Shown piece by piece: positions 1-10,559 of a stretch of 64,000 bases of DNA. Every line of letters starts with the position of its first letter. The first letter of the stretch is position 1. A program made the translations under genes and the position numbers. Below the pieces are notes generated by a model, which did not search any database, was not told the origin of the DNA, and saw only the letters and a list, made by a program, of their open reading frames with translations. Source of the DNA: Atriophallophorus winterbourni (lineage: Eukaryota; Platyhelminthes; Trematoda; Plagiorchiida; Microphallidae); assembly GCA_013407085.1 (NCBI GenBank), contig JACCGJ010001812.1:124001-188000 (forward strand), read 5' to 3'.

Positions 1-470
1 TATTGTGACAGCGCCGCCTGCGGTGGTTGGTCATGTCTACAGAATGGAAAATGGTCGCATTCCGAATGATCTACTCTATGGTAAGTTGCAATTAGTACGT
101 CGACCATTGGGCAGACCGCACTTGAGGTACAAAGACATTTGCAAAAGAGATATGAAAACTCCTGACATCATTCCGTCGAGTTGTGAAGAACCTGCTCTTG
201 ACCGATCACATTGGAGGCATTGTGTAAAGCGTCGTCTGCAAGCTGTTGAGGAGCCGGTACAGCTCTTGGCTGCTGAACGCAGATCACGCCGCCAGCGTGC
301 AACTTATGCAATAAAACCGAGATCTTACTTTCGTTGCCAGCGCTGCGGGAGAGATTGTTCTTCCCGAATCGGACTGTTTAGTCATTCCAAAAGCTGCAGA
401 ACATGAAAATTCACGCGATTGTGATGTACATCCATGGTCGACATCGACCGAAGAACGCCAACAACTTTTC
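1..470 (+). mobile_element. 3' end of a LINE (Cys/His zinc-finger tail family)
   Basis: The open frame at 5-406 is the C-terminus of a non-LTR retrotransposon polyprotein; the rest lies outside the window. It reads RMENGRIPNDLLYGKLQL, then GRPHLRYKDICKRDMK, then a DRSHWRHCVKRRLQ block, and ends in a Cys/His motif of the form CxxCGRxCxSRIGLFSHxxxC with a stop at 404-406. This tail is common downstream of the RT in metazoan LINEs. The same protein and 3' UTR recur on the minus strand at 23170-23640, which fixes the element's 3' end near 470. It is a 5'-truncated or window-cut copy. Identification by motif and by the internal second copy. Confidence 0.8.
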
Positions 471-574
471 ATCAGTCGTACTACAAAGTTATTTACTTCA
501 ATTAAGCATCAAGCTTGCTTTTATAAATACTAATATTTTTAAACCATCATTAAATATACAATGTGAACAATGGT

Positions 575-900
575 AGTAAGAATGAGGCACCTACTATCTA
601 TAAAATGCTCCCACGTGGCGTGCGTCCCAAATAGCCTCTGACAACCGAGTCCAACTCCTGGCCTGCACGAGTGGCTTTTACAAGCCCGGCGAAACTGCTC
701 TTACTGACAAAGGAAGTGGCGAAGGCGGGTGACTGGCGCCTTAAAACCTGATTGCTCTGGGCAGATGGGGCTCGTCAGCTACAGGCAATCCATCTAAGGG
801 AAGGAAAACCTTGACTCCAAATCCCCACTGCCTTGTGGGTCACCCGATTGCGGGAAAAGCTTCGGGAGATACCCCGAGGAAAAATCCGGAGAGAAGCCCC
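575..900 (+). repeat. Shared LINE 5' leader, copy 1
   Basis: A GC-rich block upstream of the LINE endonuclease. Words shared with the other leader copies include AGCCTCTGACAACCGA, AACTCCTGGCCTGC, GAAGGCGGGTGACTG, and a CCATCTAnGGGAnGGAAA-like segment. It matches copy 2 (8895-9160) to about position 840. It resembles the 15190 copy further, through GAAAAATCCGGAG near 880-893. I read it as the 5' UTR or promoter region of the element. Confidence 0.75.
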
Positions 901-1125
901 GTATGTAGATAACTGGCGCACAGCGCGTTTATCTGCCAACTCCCTGCTGCCTTGTAGTTTGCAATTGGCTGTGCAAAGGCTTGAGAAGTGTACTCGAACA
1001 AACAACAAGTTGTGCTGGGGACATCACTTGTACACTATCCCCAAGAAACTTCATGATGGTGTCTCAATGTATAACTCAGCTCTCTGCTACGGCGTTCCCA
1101 GCCGCTAGGGTGAAAAGTAAGCTAG

Positions 1126-1840
1126 CTGGGGCCATAAATATCCGTAAGGAATTTTATCTGGGATGCTGGAACGTACGGACACTGCTCGATGTTGGTAGTC
1201 AAGTAATCACGTTGCGCTCTTTATTGGACTACCAAGTAGATGTTGCTTGTCTTTCCGAGGTCCGCCTTCCCTGACACGGATCCAAATCGATCAAGGTCCC
1301 GCAGTCGATCGTACTTATTGGCTTTTTTATAGTGGGCCCGAGGATGGATCTGGTCAGCGTGGAGTGGCACTCAGCGACCATGCTAAACAAGCACTCGTGT
1401 CATGGATGCCTGCATCCCCGAGAATCGCGGTGGTCCAGCTGAGGGGTCACCCTTCGAATATAACAGTCGTTTCGGTGTATGCCTCAACCCTATTAGCCGA
1501 CCAAACTACAAAAGACGACTTTTATAACCAACTTAAATTCGTAGTCGATAGAGTTGCTGGAAACGACGTACTGGTTGTGGCTGGTGACTGGAACGCTCGT
1601 ACAGGATCAGCGGATTCCGCAACAAACCGAATTCTGGGAAAATTTGGCCTAGGGCAGCGCTGCGCGAATGGCGATCGACTGGTCGAGTTTGCGGCCTACA
1701 GTCACCTATGCGTCTGTAACACTAAATTCCAGCACCCTAAAAAACACTTGGTCACACGGTACTCAAATAATGGTAGAACGGCGAACCAGATCGATTATGT
1801 TCTAATTCGCGCATTGGATGTCCTCGGTGCTCGACTGTAG
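1126..1840 (+). pseudogene. LINE endonuclease domain (EEP family), broken
   Basis: Two overlapping frames together encode an exonuclease-endonuclease-phosphatase domain. The first gives GCWNVRTLLDVGSQ and VDVACLSEVRLP (the E of the catalytic motif). The second (1247-1840) gives RIAVVQLRG, VVSVYAS, VVAGDWNARTG (the catalytic D/N) and NQIDYVLIR. A frameshift near 1255-1275 separates them. In the family this domain nicks target DNA to prime reverse transcription. The break in the middle means this copy is inactive as it stands. Confidence 0.8.
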
Positions 1841-2135
1841 GTCCTATCGTGGAGCCGAAACAGGGAACGCAGCAGGCACCGATTACACACTTGTTTGCGC
1901 AAAGCGCCTGCTAAACTGCCGAAGGAAAACTCCTAGGAAGCCCTTAAACTTGATAGCCTTATAAACCCGGCCCAACGTAAGAAGCTCATTGACGATATCG
2001 CTGAGCGGTTGGATGAAAGTGATGCATCAGTCGAACAACAGTAGTCCAGACTGAAGACTGCTACTCAGACTGCAGCACTAAAAATCCTAGGCACCGCTTC
2101 TCGTCGCCGACGAGATTGGATTTCTCAGAACACCA

Positions 2136-4090
2136 TTGAGCTTTCTGGCCGGGCAAAAAACGCCCGAATGTATGGTGCATCTGATTATCGCCTGCTTAAG
2201 AGAGCTGCTACACGATCAGCCCTCAAGGATCGTCAGCTATATTGGGCGCAAACCCGCATCTGAAATGGAAGCCGCATCAAGTATAGGAGACTTTAGACGA
2301 CTGTTTCGCCTGATTCGCAGAGCATCTGGAAGCTGTGGTTTTGGTACGAATCTTCGAGATTCGTCAGGACAGATGATATTTGACCTTCAGCAAATGATAG
2401 ATAGGTGGGTTGAGCACTTCAGTCAGCCACTGAACCGCCCGTCATCTATCAATGCAGTATTCACTTTCCCGATAAATAGCTGTGAATACCGGTCAACTGC
2501 GAGGCACCATCAGAATACGAGATCTCAAGTGTTTTACGACGAATGCAGAATGGTAAATCGCCAGGTGAGGACGGAATTTCCGTTGAACTTATCAAAGCCT
2601 GTGTCGACGTATTATTATATCCGCTACATCGGTCGATCTGGGAGACGGAAGTTTTCCCATCAGACTGAAGGATGTCTATCATTCTACCACTGCTGAAACG
2701 TGGAGATAAATCTGTGTGCTCCAATTACCGCGGAATAAGTCTAATCGACACCGCTGCTAAAGTGTTTGCAACGCTCCTGCTTAATCGGTTCTCCGCCGAA
2801 AGAAATCTGCGCACCAGAGTTAACCAAGGTGGATTTCACCCTTGGATGGGTTGCGTAGATCAAATATTTACTTTACGCAGGATCCTCTAGCACCGTGCAC
2901 GGTATCAACAGCAAACGATAGCTTGCTTTATTGACTTCCGCGCCGCCTTCGACTCCGTAGACCGTGGTTGTTTATGGGACATCATGCTATCGGATGGAGT
3001 TCCATTAAAGCTCATCAACCTAATCAGAGCCTATTACAGCTCTACAAGGGCACGGGTTCGTGTCTACGGTGAAGAATCGCGTGAATTTAACTTGCACACA
3101 GGAGTCAGGCAAGGTTGCCCGTTATCGCCGGTTATGTTCAACTATGTCGTAGACTAGATAATGAACCAGGCGTTAACAGGGTATCAAGGGGTGCAAATTT
3201 CAACGGATCTATGGATTTCCGACCTTGACTACGCTGACGATATAGTCGTTCTGGGCGACAATACCGAAATGCTGCAAAGCGTTTTAGACCGCATTAGTGC
3301 CACGGCCGCGAAAGTCGGTCTTGAGATAAACGCGGCTAAAACCAAGGCATTTTTTATACCGACACACCAGGCATCCAGCCACTTCGCGTCCAGGATTGTC
3401 CGATTGAATACGTTCCAGTCTTCAAATACCTCGGCTCAAGTATATTGCCCAATGGTCTAGCGAAAGATGAAGTGAAGTTAAGGGTCGATCGTGCTCGTAA
3501 TGCGTTTTTGCAGTTAAAGGGCACCCTTTGGCGCAAGCCCGGGATCAGCCTAAAAACTAAGACGCGTGTTTATCAACCAGCGATCCGCCCTGTACTGCTT
3601 TACGGATGCGAGACATGGCCTTTAAGATCACAGGATGTACACACATTAAAAGTGTTCGACCATTGGTGCCTCAGGGTAATCTTGGGCATCCGAAATACTC
3701 ACCGAGTATCTAACGCAGCTGTACGAGAGCGTTGCAGCGGACTATCTCCACTTTCCACTCACATACAACGGCGAAGGCTGCAACGGTTTGGCCACGTCCT
3801 CCGAAAGACAGACACAGCACTTCCTGAACTCGTCCTTGACCCCAAACCCGTTCGCACCTGGCGTCGGCGGCAAGATAGTCAAGTGAAAACCTGGCTGTCA
3901 ACTGTGAAAGAGGATGTAGACACCCTGGGTATGCGTACCGTCTAGGGAGTTTGCAGGTGGGAACGAGACTGGATCACGATCTGCAACGATCTCGCCTCCG
4001 ATTGACGTGCGTGGGCTGGTGCGATCCGAGGCATCATTAAAGCCGGCTGATCCACCCGTGGAGCAAGCCGCACAAAAGTGAAGTGAAGTA
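2136..4090 (+). pseudogene. LINE reverse transcriptase and C-terminal region, broken
   Basis: Several frames in succession spell a reverse transcriptase: LPLLKRGDKSVCSNYRGISL (2690-2750), NQGGFHPWMG, FIDFRAAFDSVDR (about 2928-2965), GVRQGCPLSPVMF, and the catalytic box LDYADDIVVLGD (about 3221-3256). A conserved C-terminal stretch follows with LLYGCETWPLRS and RRRLQRFGHVLRK (3445-3945). In-frame stops at 2888-2890 and 3154-3156 and frame changes show decay. The catalytic YADD itself survives. No host function is suggested. Confidence 0.85.
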
Positions 4091-4140
4091 GGTAATCCTT
4101 GCCTTGTGCCATGGCTGAATTTATTCAATATGGTATCCAA

Positions 4141-7100
4141 ACAATCTGAAAATATCTGAAGTTATCTCAAATTTTCTAAACTATAGTGATATAAAGTTAA
4201 TTAACTACAATCGTTACACAATGTGAAGTTCTTGCATAACTATGCCGATTAATACATCAAGTTTTACTTTAAAAATTTGATTTACGCTTATAGGAAAGTA
4301 TAAACAATGGGTTCTGGAAATATACGCGGAGACTCGCAATATGTCCACACGGAAGGGTACGCAAATTACCCATTTATGATGGTTTGATCGAAATTATATT
4401 TGATTCAATTAAACCAGCTGTAATATTTTGCAAAACCTTTGGAGAATATGAAAATGTATTCACATGTAAAATAAACCTGATGGAAACATAGATTCAGAAA
4501 ACGTGTATAGTTTGTAGAAGTTGGAGATGTGATCCCCACAATATTACCTGTGAAAGTCTTAATGAAAAAATTCTAAGCGTATTCTATGATATCGATGGAA
4601 CATTGGTTGGTGTAATCATTCGCAACCATGTTTCGATTTATGCGAACTTTATACATTTAAGTATTCGGAGCGTTGTGTTATTTAGACATGATCTAAATAA
4701 TCTTGAAATTAGCAGCCAAACTGGCTTTGAATTTCAGTTATTAACGATAATCTTTGCTTGCTGTCAATATAATATCTAACGATACTATAATATCTTCTAA
4801 TATTCCTGGCAGTAAATATATAAGTGTTTCGTATCCAACTGTAAACAAGCCAAAATATCCAAGTATTCGGGAAAGATACCAGGATAGACTTTAAAAATGC
4901 GCACGCCTCGCAGTCTCACTGGATGATAATCTGAATAACAATGTGAATATGATAGTATGAAACGAGTTTATTAATTTCATTATTCATGGATTATGTTCAT
5001 TTGATTAAATGCATAATATTTGGGTTAAAATATCGCCATGCACTTAGAATCCACCGAAAGTGAGTTAGGATATTTCATAAAATTAGAACATGTTGGACCA
5101 CAAAACAACACCGGTAGTCTGTGTGAACTTGATTTGCAAAGCAATTTGGCTTGTCACTTGAATGACACTTTCTCACAACAGTTTTAAAAGTGTATCAGTA
5201 TGTGTACTTGGGTAGAGATATTTTCAATGATAGAACATTATCGCAACTTATCATTCTTGGAAGAAGTCACTTAAATGTGGAGTCAAAATCGTTTATTCTA
5301 CGGGAAGAAGTGTCATTCCACTTTTTGCGCTTTGGGATAAATCTAACGGAAAAACGCACCAACTGTTTGCAACCAAAGAGCAACAAATGTTACCATATAT
5401 TCAAGATTTTTGACGGACTTTCGTTATCTTCGTAACGTAGCGGGAAGGTACCTTATGGATATTCTTTAAAAAATGCTTTGCATCAGGTGGTCTTTGTTCA
5501 ACCAAACTGGCAGTAAACCGTGCTCATCTGTACTATAGATATGCTTCTACGAAGTACCACGTCGAACTTTCAGTACAAAAGAGACATGACAATAAGGCGA
5601 ATCTATCTTTATGTGCGTTAAATTGCAATTCATTCGCAGCTAACTAACGAAGCAGTCATGCAATCGAAATTCCTTTTCATGTTCTCAGTTTATTGGCGTC
5701 GAAATTGCGATTTCATTTGCGTACGTTTTGATTGCTGTTAGCGGTTTCCGATCAATTATATACACCAAAACAGCGATCTTAGCACATATTGTTTTAGGAT
5801 TCCGCCGGTTCATATTATCATCGTTGAGAGAAGTCCCTTCATCAATACACTCATTTCAATGAGGATTATTGTTTCCAAAATATATAGCAACTCCATGCTA
5901 TAATCAACTTTACGATTTTCATTTTAAATATTCCTTCCAGTTGCATGGTTACAATTCGGTGACACAATTTCAGGTAAATTTTCGATACAAAATTCAGATG
6001 TTAGAATACGCATATAACTTACACTTTTCGCATCAGTTCCAGGATACACTTCTAGCAAACGATGGAATTGTGAGTTGATTATTTCGTTTGTATTAATATC
6101 GGTTTTTAATCACATAAATCAGAATTTGCGTGCAAAAATTAATTTTGTGTGTGAGTGCTTCATAAGTGCACTCAACTTGACCACATTTTATCAAAATGTT
6201 TCATTATTGCTGTACTTTTATGAAGCACTTAATATACTGAAATTTTTTTATTTTGCACACGAATATACTCTCAGTTGAATACAGCGACCGCAATAGTGAG
6301 TGACTTTGATTAGTGTAGCTTTTTGTAAATAATCGAAATATGCATCCACATTTCGCATTAGAGGATCGACTCATAAATATTTGTCTATTATTATTCAATA
6401 TATTCTGGCATTATTATGTAATATATATATATATACTCTTTTTAACTATAACTAGCAAATAATAACCAGTTATCATCAAAATTGACAGTTTTTATGAACA
6501 GATATTTGGGTAAATTTCAAGTATTCGACTTTTCCTTTATTGTTTTTCGAAATAATTTCAGCATATCGATTGTCACTTGTGCTTTGTCCGAATATTGTAT
6601 CAGTGATTCAACTGAAATATCAATTAAAAATAATTAATTACAAAATATGTCAATTTTTGTCAGATTTACGGTTATCTTTCAGCAGTTTAGATCGTCATTT
6701 TTTCAGCTTCGTGAAACTTGAAAGTTTAATTTCAATCAGTGTAGTGCAATACGTAAATACTTCATATTCACATAGATCATACCTGTATTTCCCTATTGGT
6801 TCACACTATAAATTAAATAATTTTTACCTTTTATCAATATATTATGAGTTTTGAAGTCACAAGTCCTGCTCTGTATCCTGACGATGACAATAAATTGTAT
6901 GAAATTTATCTACAACTGAAAGTATTCAATTTAAGTCGATTAATTTGATCATTCACTATTATAGCCATCGTATCAATATTTTTTGCTTAATATTAAAGTG
7001 ACCGCTGAATTTGTGAATTTCAATTGTAAGTCACGCAATTTGGTATTTAAAATTGTTCCGTGGATGTGATTCAAATTAATAGGTTGAAAGGTTTTGTATT

Positions 7101-7404
7101 TTCCACAGAAATGCAACCAATTTCACGGAAAATCACCAAATCGCAAATCATTTTTTGTTTTCCTAACTGAGTTGTAGATATTTAATCAGGCAAATATGGA
7201 TCAGATAATATATTGGCATTATATCGGTTTGATTGTTTCATTTCATGCATATCTTCAACTCATTCTCGATTAAAACAAAAAATACTTCCAAGAAAAACAC
7301 TAATATATCAATTCAGTTTAATATGGATGGTCTAAAAGGAAAATATTGTTTTACAGAACACCACTGTTTACATTCTCTGAGAAAGTTATCGCAACATTTT
7401 TCAG
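4141..7404. other. AT-rich intergenic DNA with no firm gene
   Basis: Very AT-rich sequence without a recognisable domain or RNA gene. One small ORF at 5038-5187 is listed separately. Several 60-100-codon open frames (5190-5435, 5869-6278, 6540-6854) have the F/I/L/Y/N/S bias of translated AT-rich DNA and show no motif. A short TA run lies at about 6418-6434. Confidence 0.6.
5038..5187 (+). CDS. Small ORF or candidate first exon, 49 aa, unknown
   Basis: An ATG-started frame of 49 codons with a TAA stop. The peptide begins MHLESTESELGYFIKLEHVG and ends NDTFSQQF. It is acidic and polar, unlike the F/I/Y/N-rich translations around it, which is why it is listed. It has no signal peptide or domain I recognise. 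A GT inside codon 24-25 (after ACCG, 5107) would leave phase 1, compatible with the candidate exons at 7405 or 7678, so it could be a first coding exon, but that donor (GTAGTC) is weak. It may also be chance. Confidence 0.25.
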   Translation: MHLESTESELGYFIKLEHVGPQNNTGSLCELDLQSNLACHLNDTFSQQF

Positions 7405-7494
7405 CATCGCCAGATGTGTCGAACCCCGGCAGCACAACGGCATCAATTGCAACGCCACCGATGACTGATATGTCGCCGCCATCAAATTTCTTAG
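7405..7494 (+). CDS. Candidate internal exon A of an unidentified gene
   Basis: A 90-nt segment bounded by a good acceptor (TTTTTCAG) and donor (TTAG then GTAGGT). It begins and ends in phase 1, so it can be included or skipped without a frame change. It codes SPDVSNPGSTTASIATPPMT followed by DMSPPSNFL, a Ser/Thr/Pro-rich linker typical of regulatory proteins but not diagnostic. A diverged tandem copy lies at 7678-7740. The next phase-compatible exon is 17128-17235. Protein family unknown. Confidence 0.45.
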
Positions 7495-7677
7495 GTAGGT
7501 GTAGACTGTTTACTTTTCAAAGTTGTGTGGAAGTGATAAATCCGCTGTTGATAGTGATCTTCATTTGATACTTTACGATATATTTCTTTCAAATTCGATT
7601 ATATTCTGTATGAAAAGTTGTTTGAAGCCCAGGACATTGTTTACATTCCCTGAGCAAGTTATCGCAACGTTTTTCAG

Positions 7678-7740
7678 CAATGCCAGATGTGTCAAACACC
7701 CGCAGCACATCGACATCAATTGCATCTCTACCGAAGGCTG
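7678..7740 (+). CDS. Candidate duplicated exon A', alternative to exon A
   Basis: A 63-nt segment with acceptor TTTTTCAG and donor GTATGT, again phase 1 at both ends. It codes MPDVSNTRSTSTSIASLPKA, clearly related to exon A (SPDVSNPGSTTASIATPP). The upstream intronic sequence is also duplicated: GTTTACATTC and AGTTATCGCAACnTTTTTCAG precede both. This is a tandem duplication of about 273-bp spacing that kept the frame and splice sites in both copies, the layout of alternative or mutually exclusive exons. Transcript evidence is not available. Confidence 0.4.
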
Positions 7741-8007
7741 GTATGTTTCAAGTTTGCCTTCAAAATTATCATATGATATTTTTCTACTCCCGTTTCTCAT
7801 AGTTCCACAACCGTTTCTTTGAACCAAAAACGATGTTGGTTTCAGAGTGCTTTAACCCCTCGAGGATTCAAGTATTCAAGTAATTATGGTTAGAAACAAA
7901 CACTTTACAACCCATTAGGTTAAAGTTATGAAGTAAACGTCAAATAGAATTGTAACAAGAATTACAAGTATACCAATATACCGCTGTTTCAAGGCTGACT
8001 GAAACTA

Positions 8008-8080
8008 ATCTTACTGTTTCCACCGGATGACAGCAAACAGCTAGCAACTGGTAGTGGTTTGTAAATGCGGGGTGTGTGAA
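8008..8080 (+). repeat. Dispersed repeat fragment, copy 1
   Basis: A segment of about 70 bp around GGCAAACAGCTAG-type sequence (here CAGCAAACAGCTAG) resembles 61974-62048. The two copies share TTTCCACCnGATnAC, AAACAGCTAG and a following TGTAAnTGCnGGGT-like stretch. The origin is unknown; it may be part of a SINE or a LINE 3' UTR. Confidence 0.45.
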
Positions 8081-8894
8081 CAATACAGTACTTAAGTATA
8101 ACAAATGTTGAAATCACAAATTATATACTTTTATATACACTGAAATGATGTTGCATTACATGTTGCGATGCACAGAGAGTTCCACATATTTTGAGTTAGA
8201 GAACTGCATTAAAATCTAGCATGCAAGTCGAAAAATGGCGCCTTTCTTCTATACATGAAATGTAGATTTGGATGAATAAGGTTTGAAAGCGTATCAATGT
8301 GTCGGCCCAATGTTGATACAAGTGGCTTAGTGTGTCCTTCTGTGGACGCAATATTATTGGTGAGAATTATATCGCGCCGTAGCTCACTATCGCGAAAGTC
8401 ACAGATTCAAATGTCACAATCTTTTAGTGTACGATACTTACCCAAAACTCATCACTAACTTTGACTCAGTGATCATTATTTTGAATAAGGCAGCATCGTT
8501 TTCACAGCCAAAGTTATCAGACATATATCATTGAACGAAGTAGAATATCCATTCTTCTTTTTAACGTCACAAGCGATAATGTTCCAAATATTTAAAGAAG
8601 AATAAATAGAAATATTCAGTCATATAGATACACGTAATGGTAATGCAAAATGTGCTTCAGATTTTCCACTCATCCATACCCCATCCTTTTCATGTCTATG
8701 CGCTCTATGACTTTTGCAATTACAAGCATTAGTGTAACAGTACAATAATTTACAGCGCCAAATCGACCGCTGCCTTTAAATGTATCTGTAATCCCGACAA
8801 AGATCCAAAAACACTTCGCGTGACAGCTTGAATTAGCTAATAGTTTAACAAAATTGAAATCGGTTAAGAAAGCTGGCGGTTCCAAAGGTTGTCA

Positions 8895-9160
8895 CAGCCG
8901 GGGGTGGTGGTGGGGATAAGCTCCCGCCACCTACAAAATGCTCTGATACGGCGTGCGTCTCAAATAGCCTCTGACAACCGAAGCCCAACTCCTGGCCTGC
9001 TCGTGGCGGAACAGCTTCTACTGACAGGAGAAGGGCGAAGGCGGGTGACTGACGCCTCAAAACCAGTTTGCTTCGGGTAGATGGAGCTCGTCAGCCTGGG
9101 AGGGCAGTCCATCTAGGGGATGGAAACCCTGACTCCAAACCTCCGCTTCCTGCGGATTAC
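8895..9160 (+). repeat. Shared LINE 5' leader, copy 2
   Basis: GC-rich block preceding the RTE-like endonuclease. It shares AGCCTCTGACAACCGA, AACTCCTGGCCTGC, GAAGGCGGGTGACTGACGCC and CCATCTAGGGGA with the other leaders (575, 15190, 26505). Beyond about 9160 the copies diverge. Although it resembles copy 1 closely, the coding region downstream belongs to a different LINE lineage. Confidence 0.75.
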
Positions 9161-9308
9161 ACAATCACAATACTCCGCCGAGGACGGTCCCAAGCCCGTC
9201 TGCAAAAGGAGGAGGGTTAGACGCGGGGTCAGCAACCCCACTCTGTAAAAACCTCAAACCGCTACTGAAACCAAAGCAACATGTCATACCAAAGTAAGAT
9301 CTCCATGC

Positions 9309-10022
9309 TTGAATCGAGAAGAAACCTCATCTGAGGTAAAAATGAAGCAGACTGGTGAAAGCCCACCGGAAGCCAGTCAGCAGATGAATCTTCTGTCGAT
9401 GAAAGCAACAACAAAGATTGCCACATGGAACGTCCGTACGATGTATGAGACCGGAAAGGCTGCACAGGTCGCGAAAGAAATGCAAAAGTATGGTATACAA
9501 CTGCTGGGAATATGTGAAAGCAGATGGAATGGATCTGGCATGCTGATTTTGACATCCGGGGAACGGATTATTTACTCAGGTCATGAAGATGAGAACCATA
9601 GTCATTCGGAAGGCGTCGCCATTATGTTATCCCCAATAGCTGCAGGCGCTCTCATTGGATGGGAACCCGTTGACTCACGGATAATCACAGCCAGATTCAA
9701 CTCCAAGGGGAGAAATGTGACGGTAATTCAATGTTATGCGCCCACAAACAATGCTAGCCTTGAGTCGAAAGAAGAATTTTACGTGCGTCTGCAGTCTGTC
9801 CTAGACAAGACACCCAAGCGAGATATCAAGATTTTGATGGGTGACATGAACGCGAAATTGGGTCCAGACAACACAGGGAGAGAATCTGTGATGGGTACGC
9901 ATGCCCTAGGTGAAATGAATGAGAACGGTGAACTTTTCGCAGATTTTTGCGCGCTCAACGATCTGGTCATCGGAGGCAGCATCTTTCAACACCGGAACAT
10001 CCACAAGGCCACCTGGGCATAA
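9309..10022 (+). pseudogene. RTE LINE endonuclease ORF part (EEP family)
   Basis: An uninterrupted frame of 237 codons covers most of the apurinic-type endonuclease. Visible motifs are KIATWNVRTMYE (first catalytic Asn), GICESRWNGSG (Glu), VIQCYAPTNNA, ILMGDMNAKLG (Asp/Asn) and IHKATWA before a TAA. After this stop the frame continues with NQIDHLSIS and ASDHYLLTA (catalytic SDH), so the domain is intact apart from the stop at 10021-10023. In the family this enzyme nicks the target site. Confidence 0.85.
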
Positions 10023-10559
10023 CCCGATGGTGTTACTGCCAATCAAATCGATCACCTATCAATTTCACAAAAATGGAGACATAGTCTCCTTGATACACGC
10101 GTAATGCGAGGTGCGGATGTTGCTTCAGACCACTACCTTCTAACGGCCACAATTAAAATCAAGTTGAGAGCTATCTACGAAACCGTCAGTCGGCCTAGTG
10201 TAAATTATCACACGCAGAAACTAAGGGAAGAGCATACAAGAGAGATTTTCTCAATCTCACTGAAAAACAGATTCTAATCGCTCAACAACTTAACCCCTGA
10301 GATCCCAATAAATGAACACTGGACCGCTCTGAAAGACTGTTGGCAAGATATTTGTAAGCATGTAATTGGCAGACGGTTAAAGAAAGATAAAGAGTGGATC
10401 TAGAGTGAGACTTGGACACTGATCAACTCCAGAAGCCAGCTGAAACAACAGATACTCCGGTGTAAGGACACCAAGCAGAAAAACCAACTGATCGAACAAT
10501 ACGGCTCCCTAAATAAAGACGTGAAATGAAGTGCCAGAAGAGACAAAAGGCAGTTTTAT

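Larger units (their letters stand above)
575..4110 (+). mobile_element. Degenerate non-LTR retrotransposon (LINE), endonuclease plus RT
   Basis: A nearly full-length but broken LINE. A GC-richer 5' leader (575-1100) is followed by an apurinic-type endonuclease (about 1120-1840), a linker, and a reverse transcriptase with C-terminal domain (about 2136-4080). Stop codons and frame changes interrupt it, for example after 1840, at 2888-2890 and at 3154-3156, so it cannot make a full polyprotein. Its 3' end carries GTGAAGTGAAGTAGG-like short repeats near 4078-4092. The leader resembles those at 8895, 15190 and 26505. The lineage (RTE-like or CR1-like) is not settled from sequence alone. Confidence 0.85.

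Noticed and set aside
5190..6854. Several open frames of 60-104 codons
   Set aside because: Residue bias of translated AT-rich DNA, no motif, no paired splice sites that join them.
6863..6930. Protein-like stretch (ALYPDDDNKLYEIYLQLK) upstream of exon A
   Set aside because: Suggestive composition but a poor acceptor and a phase-0 donor that does not fit exon A; left out as unsupported.
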